A stretch of DNA of 64,000 nucleotides from JAXLSZ01 sp046330315 (lineage in GTDB: Bacteria > Actinomycetota > Thermoleophilia > Solirubrobacterales > 70-9), in the NCBI GenBank assembly GCA_046330315.1, contig JAXLSZ010000006.1:124001-188000 (forward strand), given 5' to 3'. The notes under the pieces were generated by a model. It made no database searches and was not told the origin of the DNA. It was given only the letters and a program-made list of their open reading frames with translations. Position numbers and translations under genes: made by a program. Below are positions 25,876 through 33,253 of the stretch, piece after piece. Each line of letters opens with the position of its first letter. Positions within the stretch are counted from its first letter, which is position 1.

Positions 25876-26244
25876 CTAACTGCGAGGAAGACCCACCGCA
25901 ACTCGTAGTGCCTCGTCCAACTCCTGTAGCTGGGTGGAGGAGAGGGTGGCCCTATGCCTGATCAAGTCCTGCTTGTCGATCGTGAGGAGCTGATTGCACA
26001 TGATCAACCCGTCCCGCGGCATCTCACCCGCAGGTACGTAGACGGTGTGAGGAAAACGGCGCCGCTCCTGCACTTGACTCGCGGTCATGGCGGCGACGAT
26101 GACGACCGGGCTGTGCTGATTACCAACGTCGTTGGAGACAACTATTGCTGGGCGCTGGCCAGCCTGTGCGGATCCTCGGGGGTCACCGAAATCCACCTCG
26201 TAGACCTCGCCCCGCCGGGGAAAGCTCCGCGGGAAGTTGGGCAC
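25876..26244 (-). CDS. mazF: MazF/PemK-family endoribonuclease toxin
   Basis: A 122-residue protein with the MazF fold signatures RRGEVYEVDFGDPRG, GQRPAIVVSND (catalytic Arg region) and VPAGEMPRDGLIMCNQLLTI. It would cut mRNA at short sequence motifs and stabilise the element by addiction. GTG start, 24 bp after the putative antitoxin. Confidence 0.88.
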   Translation of the reverse strand: MPNFPRSFPRRGEVYEVDFGDPRGSAQAGQRPAIVVSNDVGNQHSPVVIVAAMTASQVQERRRFPHTVYVPAGEMPRDGLIMCNQLLTIDKQDLIRHRATLSSTQLQELDEALRVAVGLPRS

Positions 26245-26268
26245 AGTGGGAACGGCGAAATCGCCCGG

Positions 26269-26580
26269 TCAGGCTTCTTCGGCCCTACGGAGACCTCTGA
26301 GACCGGCCGAACGGTTTCGTCGCGCTAGTTCGAGATCTCCTTGAGCTGAGTCCCGATAGGCCGCCGCGAGATGATCCTCTTCGCTCATTGGCTGCTCATC
26401 GAGCACGGTAACCGGGTCAAGGTAGGTGCTCCGCCCGCGCCCTCCGACAGCGTATTCGGCGGTTGCGCTGTCGCCTCGCCCGCGGTTCGAAGGTCCTTGA
26501 AAAAGAAACAGGCGAATTCCGCGCAAAGCCGTCGGCTCCATATTGCCGCTCGTCGGTGCAGTCGTGACGACTGAATTCAT
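26269..26580 (-). CDS. putative antitoxin of the MazF module
   Basis: A 103-residue protein from the ATG that overlaps the upstream stop by one base (TGATG) behind a GGAGGAG site. It has a basic N-terminal part and an acidic helical C-terminus (EQPMSEEDHLAAAYRDSAQG), the usual toxin-wrapping tail of an antitoxin. I do not see a clear ribbon-helix-helix or AbrB domain, so the assignment rests mainly on position directly before mazF. Confidence 0.5.
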   Translation of the reverse strand: MNSVVTTAPTSGNMEPTALRGIRLFLFQGPSNRGRGDSATAEYAVGGRGRSTYLDPVTVLDEQPMSEEDHLAAAYRDSAQGDLELARRNRSAGLRGLRRAEEA

Positions 26581-27239
26581 CACCCTCCTCCTACAACTTT
26601 GGCTGCTCTCTCCATCACAAATGCGAAGCTTTCATCGATCCGTTCACCCAGAGCCTCGATCTCTGCGAAGGGCCTCATGTCCTGGATGTCGTAGTCAATG
26701 AAGAGGAGTGCATCCTCGGTATCGGCCACGAGTGGCTCGACCTGAAGCACCTGCTCACGAGGGTTGTCCTCGGTGGCAACCGCCCGGTACTTGATGCCGC
26801 CCGCGAAGAATTCATCACCCAACTCCTCTACGTGCTCACCCCCTGATCGCATGAGCTGCTCAGCGACAAACTGCTTTGCTCTGGGGTGGCTGCCGGGCGC
26901 CGGGGCATGCGCGACTACCTTGATCCCAGACTGGACGAACCGCTCGAGATCAAGCCGCTTGCTGCTCTGCGCAATCGCCGCCAAGACCTTTTCCCGCGCA
27001 CGCTCCCGAGTCATCACCGGAGTTCGAACCTGAACGAGCCCTGGCGTTACGAGCACGACATCCTCCGGAGAATTCAGAAATTGCGCTCCGCTCTCGCTCG
27101 GAAGGAAGTTCAGTTGCTGATAGCTCTCCGCCTTGGAAACCTCCGCAAATAGGCGTTGGAGAGCATCCCGAGAAAAGGAAGAACTCGGCGGGAACGGAAC
27201 AACGCCAACAACGAGCTGCTGCAGGAGAATCTCGGACAC
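26580..27239 (-). CDS. hypothetical protein, TIGR04255-like
   Basis: A 219-residue protein starting (GTG) with MSEILLQQLVVGVVPFPPSS. Mixed strand/helix with SPEDVVLVTPGLVQVRTPVM and a C-terminus DALLFIDYDIQDMRPFAEIE plus IDESFAFVMERA. The overall character, including the DESF..... end, resembles the TIGR04255 family often found beside small toxin or defence genes, but I hold this loosely. It heads a three-gene operon with the antitoxin and mazF. Confidence 0.5.
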   Translation of the reverse strand: MSEILLQQLVVGVVPFPPSSSFSRDALQRLFAEVSKAESYQQLNFLPSESGAQFLNSPEDVVLVTPGLVQVRTPVMTRERAREKVLAAIAQSSKRLDLERFVQSGIKVVAHAPAPGSHPRAKQFVAEQLMRSGGEHVEELGDEFFAGGIKYRAVATEDNPREQVLQVEPLVADTEDALLFIDYDIQDMRPFAEIEALGERIDESFAFVMERAAKVVGGG

Positions 27240-27387
27240 ACGTTGATCCTATACAGACGAGCGCTTCGTCCACGCTCGGGGATTTCAACGGTCGCGGGCG
27301 CTCCCTCTGGCAACTGAGTGCCTGCGAGGGGCAGGAGTCCCGTCACGGGTCCCATCGTTGCGCCGGAAGGGGTGGCCGGGGGTTTCC

Positions 27388-27410
27388 CCGCGGGACACGC
27401 TGCGGGACAC
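27388..27410 (+). repeat. right integrase arm-type repeat (candidate)
   Basis: Identical to 15184-15206, with two GCGGGACAC nonamers. It lies about 110 bp inside the right end of the element. The surrounding stretch between the operon start and the tRNA holds no gene I can support. Confidence 0.65.
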
Positions 27411-27477
27411 AGATGCACGGATCCGGTGACCTTCTATGACCACCAATGCGATTCGGACCGGACCTCTCGCTAGACCG

Positions 27478-27504
27478 GGGATCCCGCTTGTGGTGCGGGA
27501 TTCC
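27478..27504 (-). terminator. hairpin downstream of tRNA-Leu
   Basis: TCCCGC...GCGGGA with a 7-nt loop, extended by imperfect GGA/TCC pairs, begins about 15 nt after the 3' end of the tRNA. Since this is element DNA, the element may have brought its own terminator for the tRNA. Confidence 0.45.
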
Positions 27505-27518
27505 GCTTGGTCAAGCCA

Positions 27519-27606
27519 TGCCCGGGGCGGGACTCGAACCCGCACGCCCCCGAGGGGGCAGCGGCTTTTAAGGCCGCCACGTCTGACCAGATTCCGTCAC
27601 CCGGGC
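27519..27606 (-). tRNA. tRNA-Leu(TAA)
   Basis: An 88-nt class II tRNA. Acceptor GCCCGGG pairs with CCCGGGC, the anticodon arm is GCGGC-CTTAAAA-GCCGC with anticodon TAA, the long variable arm is CCCCCTCGGGGG, and the T arm is GCGGG-TTCGAGT-CCCGC. The CCA end is not encoded. It is the intact copy at the right edge of the integrative element; its 3' 62 nt are the attachment core. Confidence 0.95.
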
Positions 27607-27658
27607 CAGCCGATCCTAGCCCGCACCCCGCCCTCGCAAGATTCACCCCCGGTCCGAC

Positions 27659-27923
27659 GTGGGACCTCTGATCCCTGGGTGGGGATAGGTCGGAGGTCCC
27701 ACCCGACTGCCCGCCGCCAACGGCCCCGACCTGGGACCTCTATCCCCTCGCAATCGATGAAGAGAGGTCCCACCCCGTGGCCACCCAACGTGGGACCTCC
27801 AACCCCCCCGTGGTCGACGGAAGGAGGTCCCACCCCAAGCGGCGGGGGGTGGGACCTCTAACCACCCCAAGCGGCGGGGGGTGGGACCTCTAATCACGCA
27901 TAGTCAGCGACAAGAGGTCCCAC
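27659..27923. repeat. array of GTGGGACCTC hairpins, copies H2-H6
   Basis: Left arms at 27659, 27732, 27790, 27849 and 27881 and right arms at 27693, 27763, 27823 and 27914 form four complete hairpins plus one orphan left arm. The orphan arises from a tandem duplication of ACCCCAAGCGGCGGGGGGTG and the following arm. Loops differ in sequence and length (about 21-24 nt). The array fills most of the 416 bp between tRNA-Leu and the sigma-factor gene; no coding gene is supported there. Confidence 0.9.
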
Positions 27924-27968
27924 GTCGGTGGCTGGGGTCGGGTGGATGGACGCGATTTGCGGGGAGAT

Positions 27969-27998
27969 TTGCCGTTTCGTGCCGATCGGCACTAGAAT
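27969..27998 (+). promoter_or_regulatory. sigma-70-type promoter with palindromic operator
   Basis: TTGCCG and TAGAAT are separated by 18 bp. The spacer contains GTGCCGATCGGCAC (27979-27992), a perfect 14-nt palindrome placed where a repressor would block RNA polymerase. It lies 25 bp before the GTG of the sigma-factor gene and is locally AT-richer than its surroundings. Confidence 0.6.
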
Positions 27999-28022
27999 TG
28001 TCGCGTAAACAGACAGCTGCCG

Positions 28023-29588
28023 GTGCGCAACCGGGCCGCTGCTACGGTGTTCATGGGGTCAGCAGCGCGTTCCAGTCACGCGTTTGGGAAACACTTGGAG
28101 GCTTCCGCTCTCACAACCGCCAGTCGTCGCGGCCTTCTGGTCCGCCGCTCCCCCCTGCTCAAGCTGCAGGGCGACGAGCGCCTGGTCGAGATGGTGAGGT
28201 CCGGCAACCCGGGCGCATTCGAGACGATCGTCGACCGCTACCAGGGCCGCCTGCTCGGATTCTGCCGCCAGATGCTCGGGTCCACCGAGGACGCCGAGGA
28301 CGTCCTCCAGGAGGTCTTCGTCAACTCCTACCGGGCGATGCTGGCCGACGAGCGCGAGATCAACCTGCGGCCGTGGCTGTACCGGATCGCCCGCAACCGC
28401 TGCCTCAACCACCTTCGCAAGCCCGCAGCCGAGGCCAAGGAGTCCATGGACATGGTTCCCGAGGTCGAGGCCGCCTCAACCCACGAGCGGGCCCACAACC
28501 GCGAGGAGTTCCGCCAGCTCCTCGCCGACGTCAACAGGCTTCCCGAGACCCAGCGCTCCGCCCTGATGCTGCGCGAGATGGACGCGATGTCCTACGAGGA
28601 CATCGCCCAGACCATGGACACCACCGTTCCCTCGGTGAAGTCGCTGCTGGTCCGGGCGCGGATCTCCCTCGCCGAGTCCAGCCAGGCCCGCCAGCTCACC
28701 TGCGGCGAGGTCCGCCTGGAGCTCGCCGAGGCGGCCGAGGGACTCGCCAAGGCGTCGGGGGCGGTCCGCCGCCACGTGCGCGACTGCACCGAGTGCTCGG
28801 CCTTCCGTGACCAGCTGCGCTCCGACTCCAAGGCCCTCACCGCGCTGGTGCCGCTGGGGCCCATCGTCGCCCTGAAGGGCTTCATCCTCTCCAAGCTCGG
28901 GCTCGGCGGCGGCGGCGGAGCCGCGAGCGCCGCGGGCAGCGGGATCACCGCAGCGGGCGGCAGCGGGGCGCTCGGCGCCGGCGGCGCGGCCGCCGCCTCC
29001 AGCGCCGCGGGCGGGATCAGCGCGGTCGGCGGGGCGCTCGGCGCCAAGGCCGTCGCCGGCGTCGTGACCGCTGCCGTGATCACCGCCGGCGCGGTCGAGG
29101 TCAAGAACCAGGTCACATCTCGCGAGACTCCCGCGGCCCCGGCCATCGCGGTCCAAGCCCATCGCAGCCCGGCACGGAGCCACGCGCGGACCGCCCAGCG
29201 GATCACCGTCCCGGCCCCGGCCGCCACCGAGGCGGCACCGGTGCCGGCGCCCGTCGCGGCCGACCCGGCCCCGGCGCCCGACCCGGCCCCGGCGCCCGAC
29301 CCGGCCCCGGCCACCGACCCGGCCGTCACCGCCGCGGACTCGGCTGCGCCGACCGACCAGACCATGCCCCCGGTCGCGCCTGCCGAGGAGGTCAGCGGCG
29401 GGGACGGCGCCGGAGCCAGCAGCACCTCGACCGGCGTGACCACCACCGGCACCGTCGGCGGCGGCGACACCGTGGTCGTCACGGTCGGCGACCCCGAGCC
29501 GGCGGACGGCCCCAGCGTCGAGGTCGGCGAGCCGGCGCCCGCCGACCCGGGCGACACCCCCGTGGCCAGCGACTCGCTCGAGGGCTAG
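28023..29588 (+). CDS. ECF-type sigma factor fused to zinc-finger anti-sigma-like and membrane tail
   Basis: A 521-residue protein. Residues about 50-215 are an ECF sigma factor: region 2 (ETIVDRYQGRLLGFCRQMLG, EDAEDVLQEVF) and region 4 (LPETQRSALMLREMDAMSYE, then MDTTVPSVKSLLVRAR). Residues 225-265 carry a zf-HC2 motif H-x3-C-x2-C (RHVRDCTECSAF). A Gly/Ala-rich stretch, one candidate membrane helix (AVAGVVTAAVITAGAVEV) and a 150-residue Pro/Ala/Asp-rich outer segment with (DPAPAP) repeats follow. It may be a self-inhibited, membrane-tethered sigma factor. The start (GTG 28023 or ATG 28053) is uncertain. Confidence 0.8.
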   Translation: MRNRAAATVFMGSAARSSHAFGKHLEASALTTASRRGLLVRRSPLLKLQGDERLVEMVRSGNPGAFETIVDRYQGRLLGFCRQMLGSTEDAEDVLQEVFVNSYRAMLADEREINLRPWLYRIARNRCLNHLRKPAAEAKESMDMVPEVEAASTHERAHNREEFRQLLADVNRLPETQRSALMLREMDAMSYEDIAQTMDTTVPSVKSLLVRARISLAESSQARQLTCGEVRLELAEAAEGLAKASGAVRRHVRDCTECSAFRDQLRSDSKALTALVPLGPIVALKGFILSKLGLGGGGGAASAAGSGITAAGGSGALGAGGAAAASSAAGGISAVGGALGAKAVAGVVTAAVITAGAVEVKNQVTSRETPAAPAIAVQAHRSPARSHARTAQRITVPAPAATEAAPVPAPVAADPAPAPDPAPAPDPAPATDPAVTAADSAAPTDQTMPPVAPAEEVSGGDGAGASSTSTGVTTTGTVGGGDTVVVTVGDPEPADGPSVEVGEPAPADPGDTPVASDSLEG

Positions 29589-29600
29589 CGCCTCCCGCCC

Positions 29601-30362
29601 TCAACCCGCCTCCCTGCGCAGCCTCCAGATCTGCTCCATCGGCCAGCGCCGGGCCCACTCCGTCTCGGCCTCGTCGCGATAGGGCGAGCGGGCGCCGTCC
29701 GGGGGCCGGACCTCGATCAGGTCCTCGACCGCCAGCCGGCTGGCCCGGAACAGCCCTATCCACTCACCGTAGCCGAGGTTGAACTCGACCGCCCCCTCCG
29801 GAGTGGCCCAGCGGTGCATCCCGAAGTAGTCGCGATGCAGCGAGCGGTCCAGCCGGTCGTGCTCGCCGTCCCAGCACAGCCAGGAGAGCGGGGTGGCCCC
29901 GCTGAAGACGAACAGCCCCCCTGCGCGCAGCAGCCTGGCGACCTCCGGGACGACGAGGCGGGGATCGGCGAAGTTGGTCGCCCCCCAGTCGCAGAGGACG
30001 ATGTCGAAGGAGGCGTCCCCGAGCGGCACGCTCTCCGCCGCGGCGCGGAGGAGGGGGAAATCCAGGCCGGCCCGCTCCATCTCCTCCCGGGCGCGCTCGA
30101 GGCGCACCGGGGAGTTGTCGAGGCCGACCGGCCGGGCACCGCGGCGGGGCAGGGCCCGCGACCACTCCCCCGCCCCGCAGCCGAGCTCGAGCACGTCGCG
30201 GCCCTCCACCTCTCCGAGCACGCGCAGCTCGTCCTCGGAGACCTGCCACAGCCCCCAGGCCCAGCCGGCGGCGATGAACTCGCCGGCCCGCGCGTCGTAC
30301 TCCTCCGAGGAGAGATCCCAGTAGACGCGGTTTCGGTCGGCGTCGGCGCCCGGCCCGCTCAT
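29601..30362 (-). CDS. class I SAM-dependent methyltransferase
   Basis: A 253-residue protein with motif I VLELGCGAGEWSRALPRRG, acidic motif II VGLDNS, and FDIVLCDWGATNFADP as motif IV, of the Methyltransf_11/UbiE type. The N-terminus (NRVYWDLSSEEYDARAGEF) is common in actinobacterial small-molecule methyltransferases. Substrate unknown. It converges with the sigma-factor gene across 12 bp and lies 15 bp after the hydrolase gene. Confidence 0.85.
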   Translation of the reverse strand: MSGPGADADRNRVYWDLSSEEYDARAGEFIAAGWAWGLWQVSEDELRVLGEVEGRDVLELGCGAGEWSRALPRRGARPVGLDNSPVRLERAREEMERAGLDFPLLRAAAESVPLGDASFDIVLCDWGATNFADPRLVVPEVARLLRAGGLFVFSGATPLSWLCWDGEHDRLDRSLHRDYFGMHRWATPEGAVEFNLGYGEWIGLFRASRLAVEDLIEVRPPDGARSPYRDEAETEWARRWPMEQIWRLRREAG

Positions 30363-30377
30363 CGTGCCGGCGGGCGC

Positions 30378-31091
30378 TCAGGTGGTGTGGCTCTGACCAG
30401 GATCGAGCACCACCGCCTTCGACGAGGTCTCCGCCTCGACGTCGGAGGCGAACGCCCCGGCGTCGGTCTCGATCGGCGGGAAGGTGTTGTAGTGCATCGG
30501 GATCACCGTGCCCGCTCCGACGAACCCGGCGGCGGCGACCGCATCGTGGCGGTCCATCGTGTAGTGGCCGCCGATCGGCAGCAGCGCCACGTCCACCGGG
30601 TTCCGCTCGGCGATCAGCTTCATGTCGCTGAACAGGCAGGTGTCGCCGGCGTGGTAGACGGTGACGCCGCCGACGCCGATCACGAGGCCGGCCGGCACCC
30701 CGACCGCGACGCCGCTGGCGGGATCGAAGGGGTCCTCGCCGCCCCCGGGCATCGTGCTGGTGTGCCAGGCGGGGACCAGCTTCACCCAGCCGCCCTCGAA
30801 CGACACGGTTCCGCCGAGGTTCGGGTCGGCGACGTTCTCGGCCCCCTGCGAGGCGAGCCAGCGGGCCACCTCGACCACCGCGATCACCTGCGCGCCTGTC
30901 CGCCGGGCGACCGGCACCGCGTCGGCGAGGTGATCGACGTGGCCGTGAGAGACGGCGATCTGCGTCGCGTCCACCTCGTCGGCCGTGGCCACGGCCTTGG
31001 GGTTGTTGGGTGCCAGGAAGGGGTCGACCAGCACTGTGGTCCCCCCGTCCGAGAGGGTGAAGCACGAGTGGCCGTGGTAGGTGATCTCCAT
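30378..31091 (-). CDS. UPF0173 metal-dependent hydrolase (beta-lactamase fold)
   Basis: A 237-residue protein with the family start MEITYHGHSCFTLSDGGTTV, metal motif SHGHVDHLAD, further ligands in VPAWHTS and YHAGDTCLFSDM, and the final IPMHYNTFPPI. These match the UPF0173/UlaG-like branch. Likely cytoplasmic; substrate unknown. Its ATG directly follows the TAG of the upstream gene, so they are co-translated. Confidence 0.92.
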   Translation of the reverse strand: MEITYHGHSCFTLSDGGTTVLVDPFLAPNNPKAVATADEVDATQIAVSHGHVDHLADAVPVARRTGAQVIAVVEVARWLASQGAENVADPNLGGTVSFEGGWVKLVPAWHTSTMPGGGEDPFDPASGVAVGVPAGLVIGVGGVTVYHAGDTCLFSDMKLIAERNPVDVALLPIGGHYTMDRHDAVAAAGFVGAGTVIPMHYNTFPPIETDAGAFASDVEAETSSKAVVLDPGQSHTT

Positions 31092-31433
31092 CTAGCTGTC
31101 TCCTTCGGTGTCGGTTCCAAGCTCGGTGCGGAGCGCCCAGCCGACGGCCACGCCCACCATCATCCCCATCCTCGCCTCCTCGGCGAGCAGGGTCCTCACG
31201 GCGGCCACCCGCTCCTCGGGGTCGGGGTTGGTGGCGGCCTTCAGCGATTCCGCGTCGTGGGCCTCCCCGAACCAGCCCCCCTCGAAGAGGGCGGTGGCCA
31301 GGATCTCCTGAAGGCGCGGGGCCGAGCGGGCGACGACTCGCTCCGCCTCGGCGAAGCGTTCCGGCTCGGCGGCGAGCCGCTGGACCGCGGCCTCGATGCG
31401 TGCCTCGCTGTGGCCGTTCTCCACGCCCGGCAC
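31092..31433 (-). CDS. hypothetical helical protein
   Basis: A 113-residue, probably all-helical protein (ARIEAAVQRLAAEPERFAEA, LQEILATALFEGGWFGEAHD). It appears conserved in context with UPF0173 hydrolases, to which it is joined without a gap. GTG start; a second in-frame GTG three codons later is possible. Function unknown. Confidence 0.65.
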   Translation of the reverse strand: MPGVENGHSEARIEAAVQRLAAEPERFAEAERVVARSAPRLQEILATALFEGGWFGEAHDAESLKAATNPDPEERVAAVRTLLAEEARMGMMVGVAVGWALRTELGTDTEGDS

Positions 31434-31454
31434 CTTACCCGCCCGCCGGAAAGC

Positions 31455-31565
31455 GCCCGGGCCCGGCGCCGCTGCGCTACCCGCCTCCGGCCGCGCTCAG
31501 GCGAGCGGCGGAGGCGGCCCGGGCCCGGCGCCGCTGCGCTACCGGCCTCCGGCCGCGCTCAGGCG
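31455..31565. repeat. 62-bp tandem repeat, 1.8 copies
   Basis: Two 49-nt blocks starting GCCCGGGCCCGGCGCC and ending CGCTCAGGCG recur with a 62-bp period; they differ at very few positions. The stop codon of the GNAT gene (TCA on this strand) lies in the second copy, and the equivalent TCA is repeated in the first. Confidence 0.85.
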
Positions 31566-32353
31566 GGCGGCCTGCGCCGCGCCTCCGAGGCCAGCTCGGG
31601 CGGGCGGAGCTCCCACATGCCGATCGAGCCGAAGTCGGCGTAGCCGACCCGCTCGTAGACCGGGCGACCGAGCCTGGTCGCCTGCAGGGTGGAGGTCGCG
31701 CAGCCGCGGCCGTGCGCGTCGGCGAGCGCCCTCGCCATCAGCGCCGTGGCGATCCCCCGCCCCCGGGCCGCCTCGAGCGTCGCCACGCACCAGATCGAGC
31801 AGTCCCTCGCCCCGCCGTGCCCGGGGTGGTCGGTGCCCACCACGGCGCCGATCGGCGAGCCCTCGAGGCGGGCGAGATAGGTCCGGGCGCCCTCCGGCGG
31901 CCTTGGCAACCCGCTCAGCCAGGTCCCCTCGGGAAGCCCGAAGGCGCCGTCGTTCACCGAGCAGGCCTCCTCCCAGCTCCCCTCGTCGGTCCAGTCCAGG
32001 GAGGTGAGGTCGGGCGCCTCGACGCCTCCCAGGTCCATGCCCATCGCCCTCGGCTGCGCGTCGAGGACGTGTCCGGCCGCCTCCAGGAAGGCGGCGGTCT
32101 CGGCGTCGTCCTCGGGGACCCAGACCGTCCAGGCGCAGCCGGCCTCCGCGTAGGCCGCCGCCACCTCCTCGTAGTGCTCCCGCAGGGCGGCGGGGGCGTC
32201 GTAGGCGACGCTGTTGAAGACCGAGCGCGCCGGCGCCGCCCGCGCCATTCCCGCCGTCAGCCCGTCCAGCACGATCGGCGGATCCGCCGACACCGAGACG
32301 ATCCAGTCTCGAAGCGCCCCGCAGTTCAGCCTCACCCAGTCCGAGCGGTCCAT
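31559..32353 (-). CDS. GNAT-family N-acetyltransferase
   Basis: A 264-residue protein. The C-terminal GNAT domain shows the acetyl-CoA loop VATLEAARGRGIATALMARAL and LQATRLGRPVYERVGYADFG. The N-terminal half is a second, degenerate acetyltransferase-like domain. Substrate unknown. ATG start (MDRSDWVRLN). The last codons are part of the 62-bp repeat. Confidence 0.85.
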   Translation of the reverse strand: MDRSDWVRLNCGALRDWIVSVSADPPIVLDGLTAGMARAAPARSVFNSVAYDAPAALREHYEEVAAAYAEAGCAWTVWVPEDDAETAAFLEAAGHVLDAQPRAMGMDLGGVEAPDLTSLDWTDEGSWEEACSVNDGAFGLPEGTWLSGLPRPPEGARTYLARLEGSPIGAVVGTDHPGHGGARDCSIWCVATLEAARGRGIATALMARALADAHGRGCATSTLQATRLGRPVYERVGYADFGSIGMWELRPPELASEARRRPPA

Positions 32354-32394
32354 GCCCCAGGAGCCTAATGCCCCGCCGGGGCCGCCTCCGGGCA

Positions 32395-33051
32395 TCAGCG
32401 CTTCAGCGCCAGGGTGATCCCGTCGGCGACCCCCAGCATGGCCGCCTGCGAGATGCGCGGGTCCGACGGGATCAGGTCGTTGAGGGTGCGGATGCCGCGC
32501 ACCCGCTCGTCGTCCACCTCGGGATCGATCACGGTGCCGTCGCGGAAGACGTTGTCGACCATCAGCATCCCGCCCGGGCGAAGCAGCCTCAGGCATTCCT
32601 CGTAATAGTCCGGGTACTCCGACTTGTCGGCGTCTATGAAGGCGAAGTCATAGGACCCTTCGCCGCGGAGGGACCGCAGGGTCTCGAGCGCGGGCCCGAT
32701 CCTCACCTCAATCGAAGCCGAGAGGCCGGCGCGCTCGAAGTGGCGCGCCGCGATCTGCGTCCACTCCTCGCTTCGGTCACAGGTCACCAGCCTCCCCCCG
32801 GGGGCGAGGCCGCGGGCGATCGCGATCGAGCCGTAGCCGGTGAACGTCCCCACCTCCAGGGCGGTGCGGGCGCCGACCGAGCTGACCAGAAGGGTGGTCA
32901 GCGCCGCCTGCTCGGGAGCCATCTGCATCACCGAGACGTCGCCCAGCGCCGCCGTCTCGGCCCCAAGCTCCTCGAGCACCTCGTCGCGGGTCGAGTGCTC
33001 CACCGCGTAGCGGTGAAGCTCGTCGGACATCGGGGTGAACTTGTCGGTCAC
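32395..33051 (-). CDS. O-methyltransferase (catechol/caffeoyl-CoA type)
   Basis: A 218-residue member of the AdoMet-dependent O-methyltransferase family 3: MAPEQAALTTLLVSSVGART, motif I ALEVGTFTGYGSIAIARGL, the metal/catalytic segment FAFIDADKSEYPDYYEE and MLMVDNVFRDGTV. It should methylate catechol-like hydroxyls. The GTG start is the last of several starts generated by a 26-bp tandem repeat; the in-frame ATG at 33030 is an alternative. Confidence 0.88.
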   Translation of the reverse strand: MTDKFTPMSDELHRYAVEHSTRDEVLEELGAETAALGDVSVMQMAPEQAALTTLLVSSVGARTALEVGTFTGYGSIAIARGLAPGGRLVTCDRSEEWTQIAARHFERAGLSASIEVRIGPALETLRSLRGEGSYDFAFIDADKSEYPDYYEECLRLLRPGGMLMVDNVFRDGTVIDPEVDDERVRGIRTLNDLIPSDPRISQAAMLGVADGITLALKR

Positions 33052-33167
33052 CGGCGCCCCTTGGACCTCTCGGTCACCGGCGCCCCTTGGACCTCTCGGT
33101 CACCGGCGCCCCTTGGACCTCTCGGTCACCGGCGCTCCTTGGACCTGTCGCGCACCTCGTCGGTCAC
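33048..33167 (-). promoter_or_regulatory. ladder of tandem upstream ORFs in a 26-bp repeat
   Basis: GTG codons at 33129, 33103, 33077 and 33051 are spaced exactly 26 bp apart. Each is preceded by AAGG(A/G)G with a 5-nt spacer. The first three open 9-codon ORFs (VTERSKGRR) whose TGA overlaps the next GTG as GTGA. A related 13-codon ORF from GTG 33167 ends on the 33129 start in the same manner. The last GTG starts the methyltransferase. Repeats and frames are directly visible; translational coupling is inferred. Confidence 0.75.
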
Positions 33168-33253
33168 CGGCCGGCGCCCCTTGAACCACACCTCGTCGGG
33201 CACCGGTCCCCGAACCGGATCTCGCGTTGAGGGCGCCCGAGCCCACCCGGTCC

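Larger units (their letters stand above)
15154..27518. mobile_element. 12.4-kb integrative element in tRNA-Leu(TAA), phage-satellite-like
   Basis: It is bounded by the tRNA-Leu remnant on the left and the intact tRNA on the right, with a tyrosine integrase gene next to attL. Both ends carry a 23-nt direct repeat (15184-15206, 27388-27410) suitable as integrase arm sites. Almost all genes read leftward; only two small genes are on the plus strand. Contents are excisionase-like HTH, ParB/Rep-like, zinc-finger, terminase-small-like and giant phage-type proteins plus a MazF operon. I recognise no large terminase, portal, capsid, tail or conjugation genes. Confidence 0.85.

Noticed and set aside
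15154..27518. An integrative conjugative element
   Set aside because: No relaxase, coupling protein, FtsK-like or type IV secretion gene was recognised.
27659..27923. A CRISPR array
   Set aside because: The repeated parts are inverted arms of hairpins with irregular spacing and one orphan arm; there are no uniform direct repeats or spacers and no cas genes.
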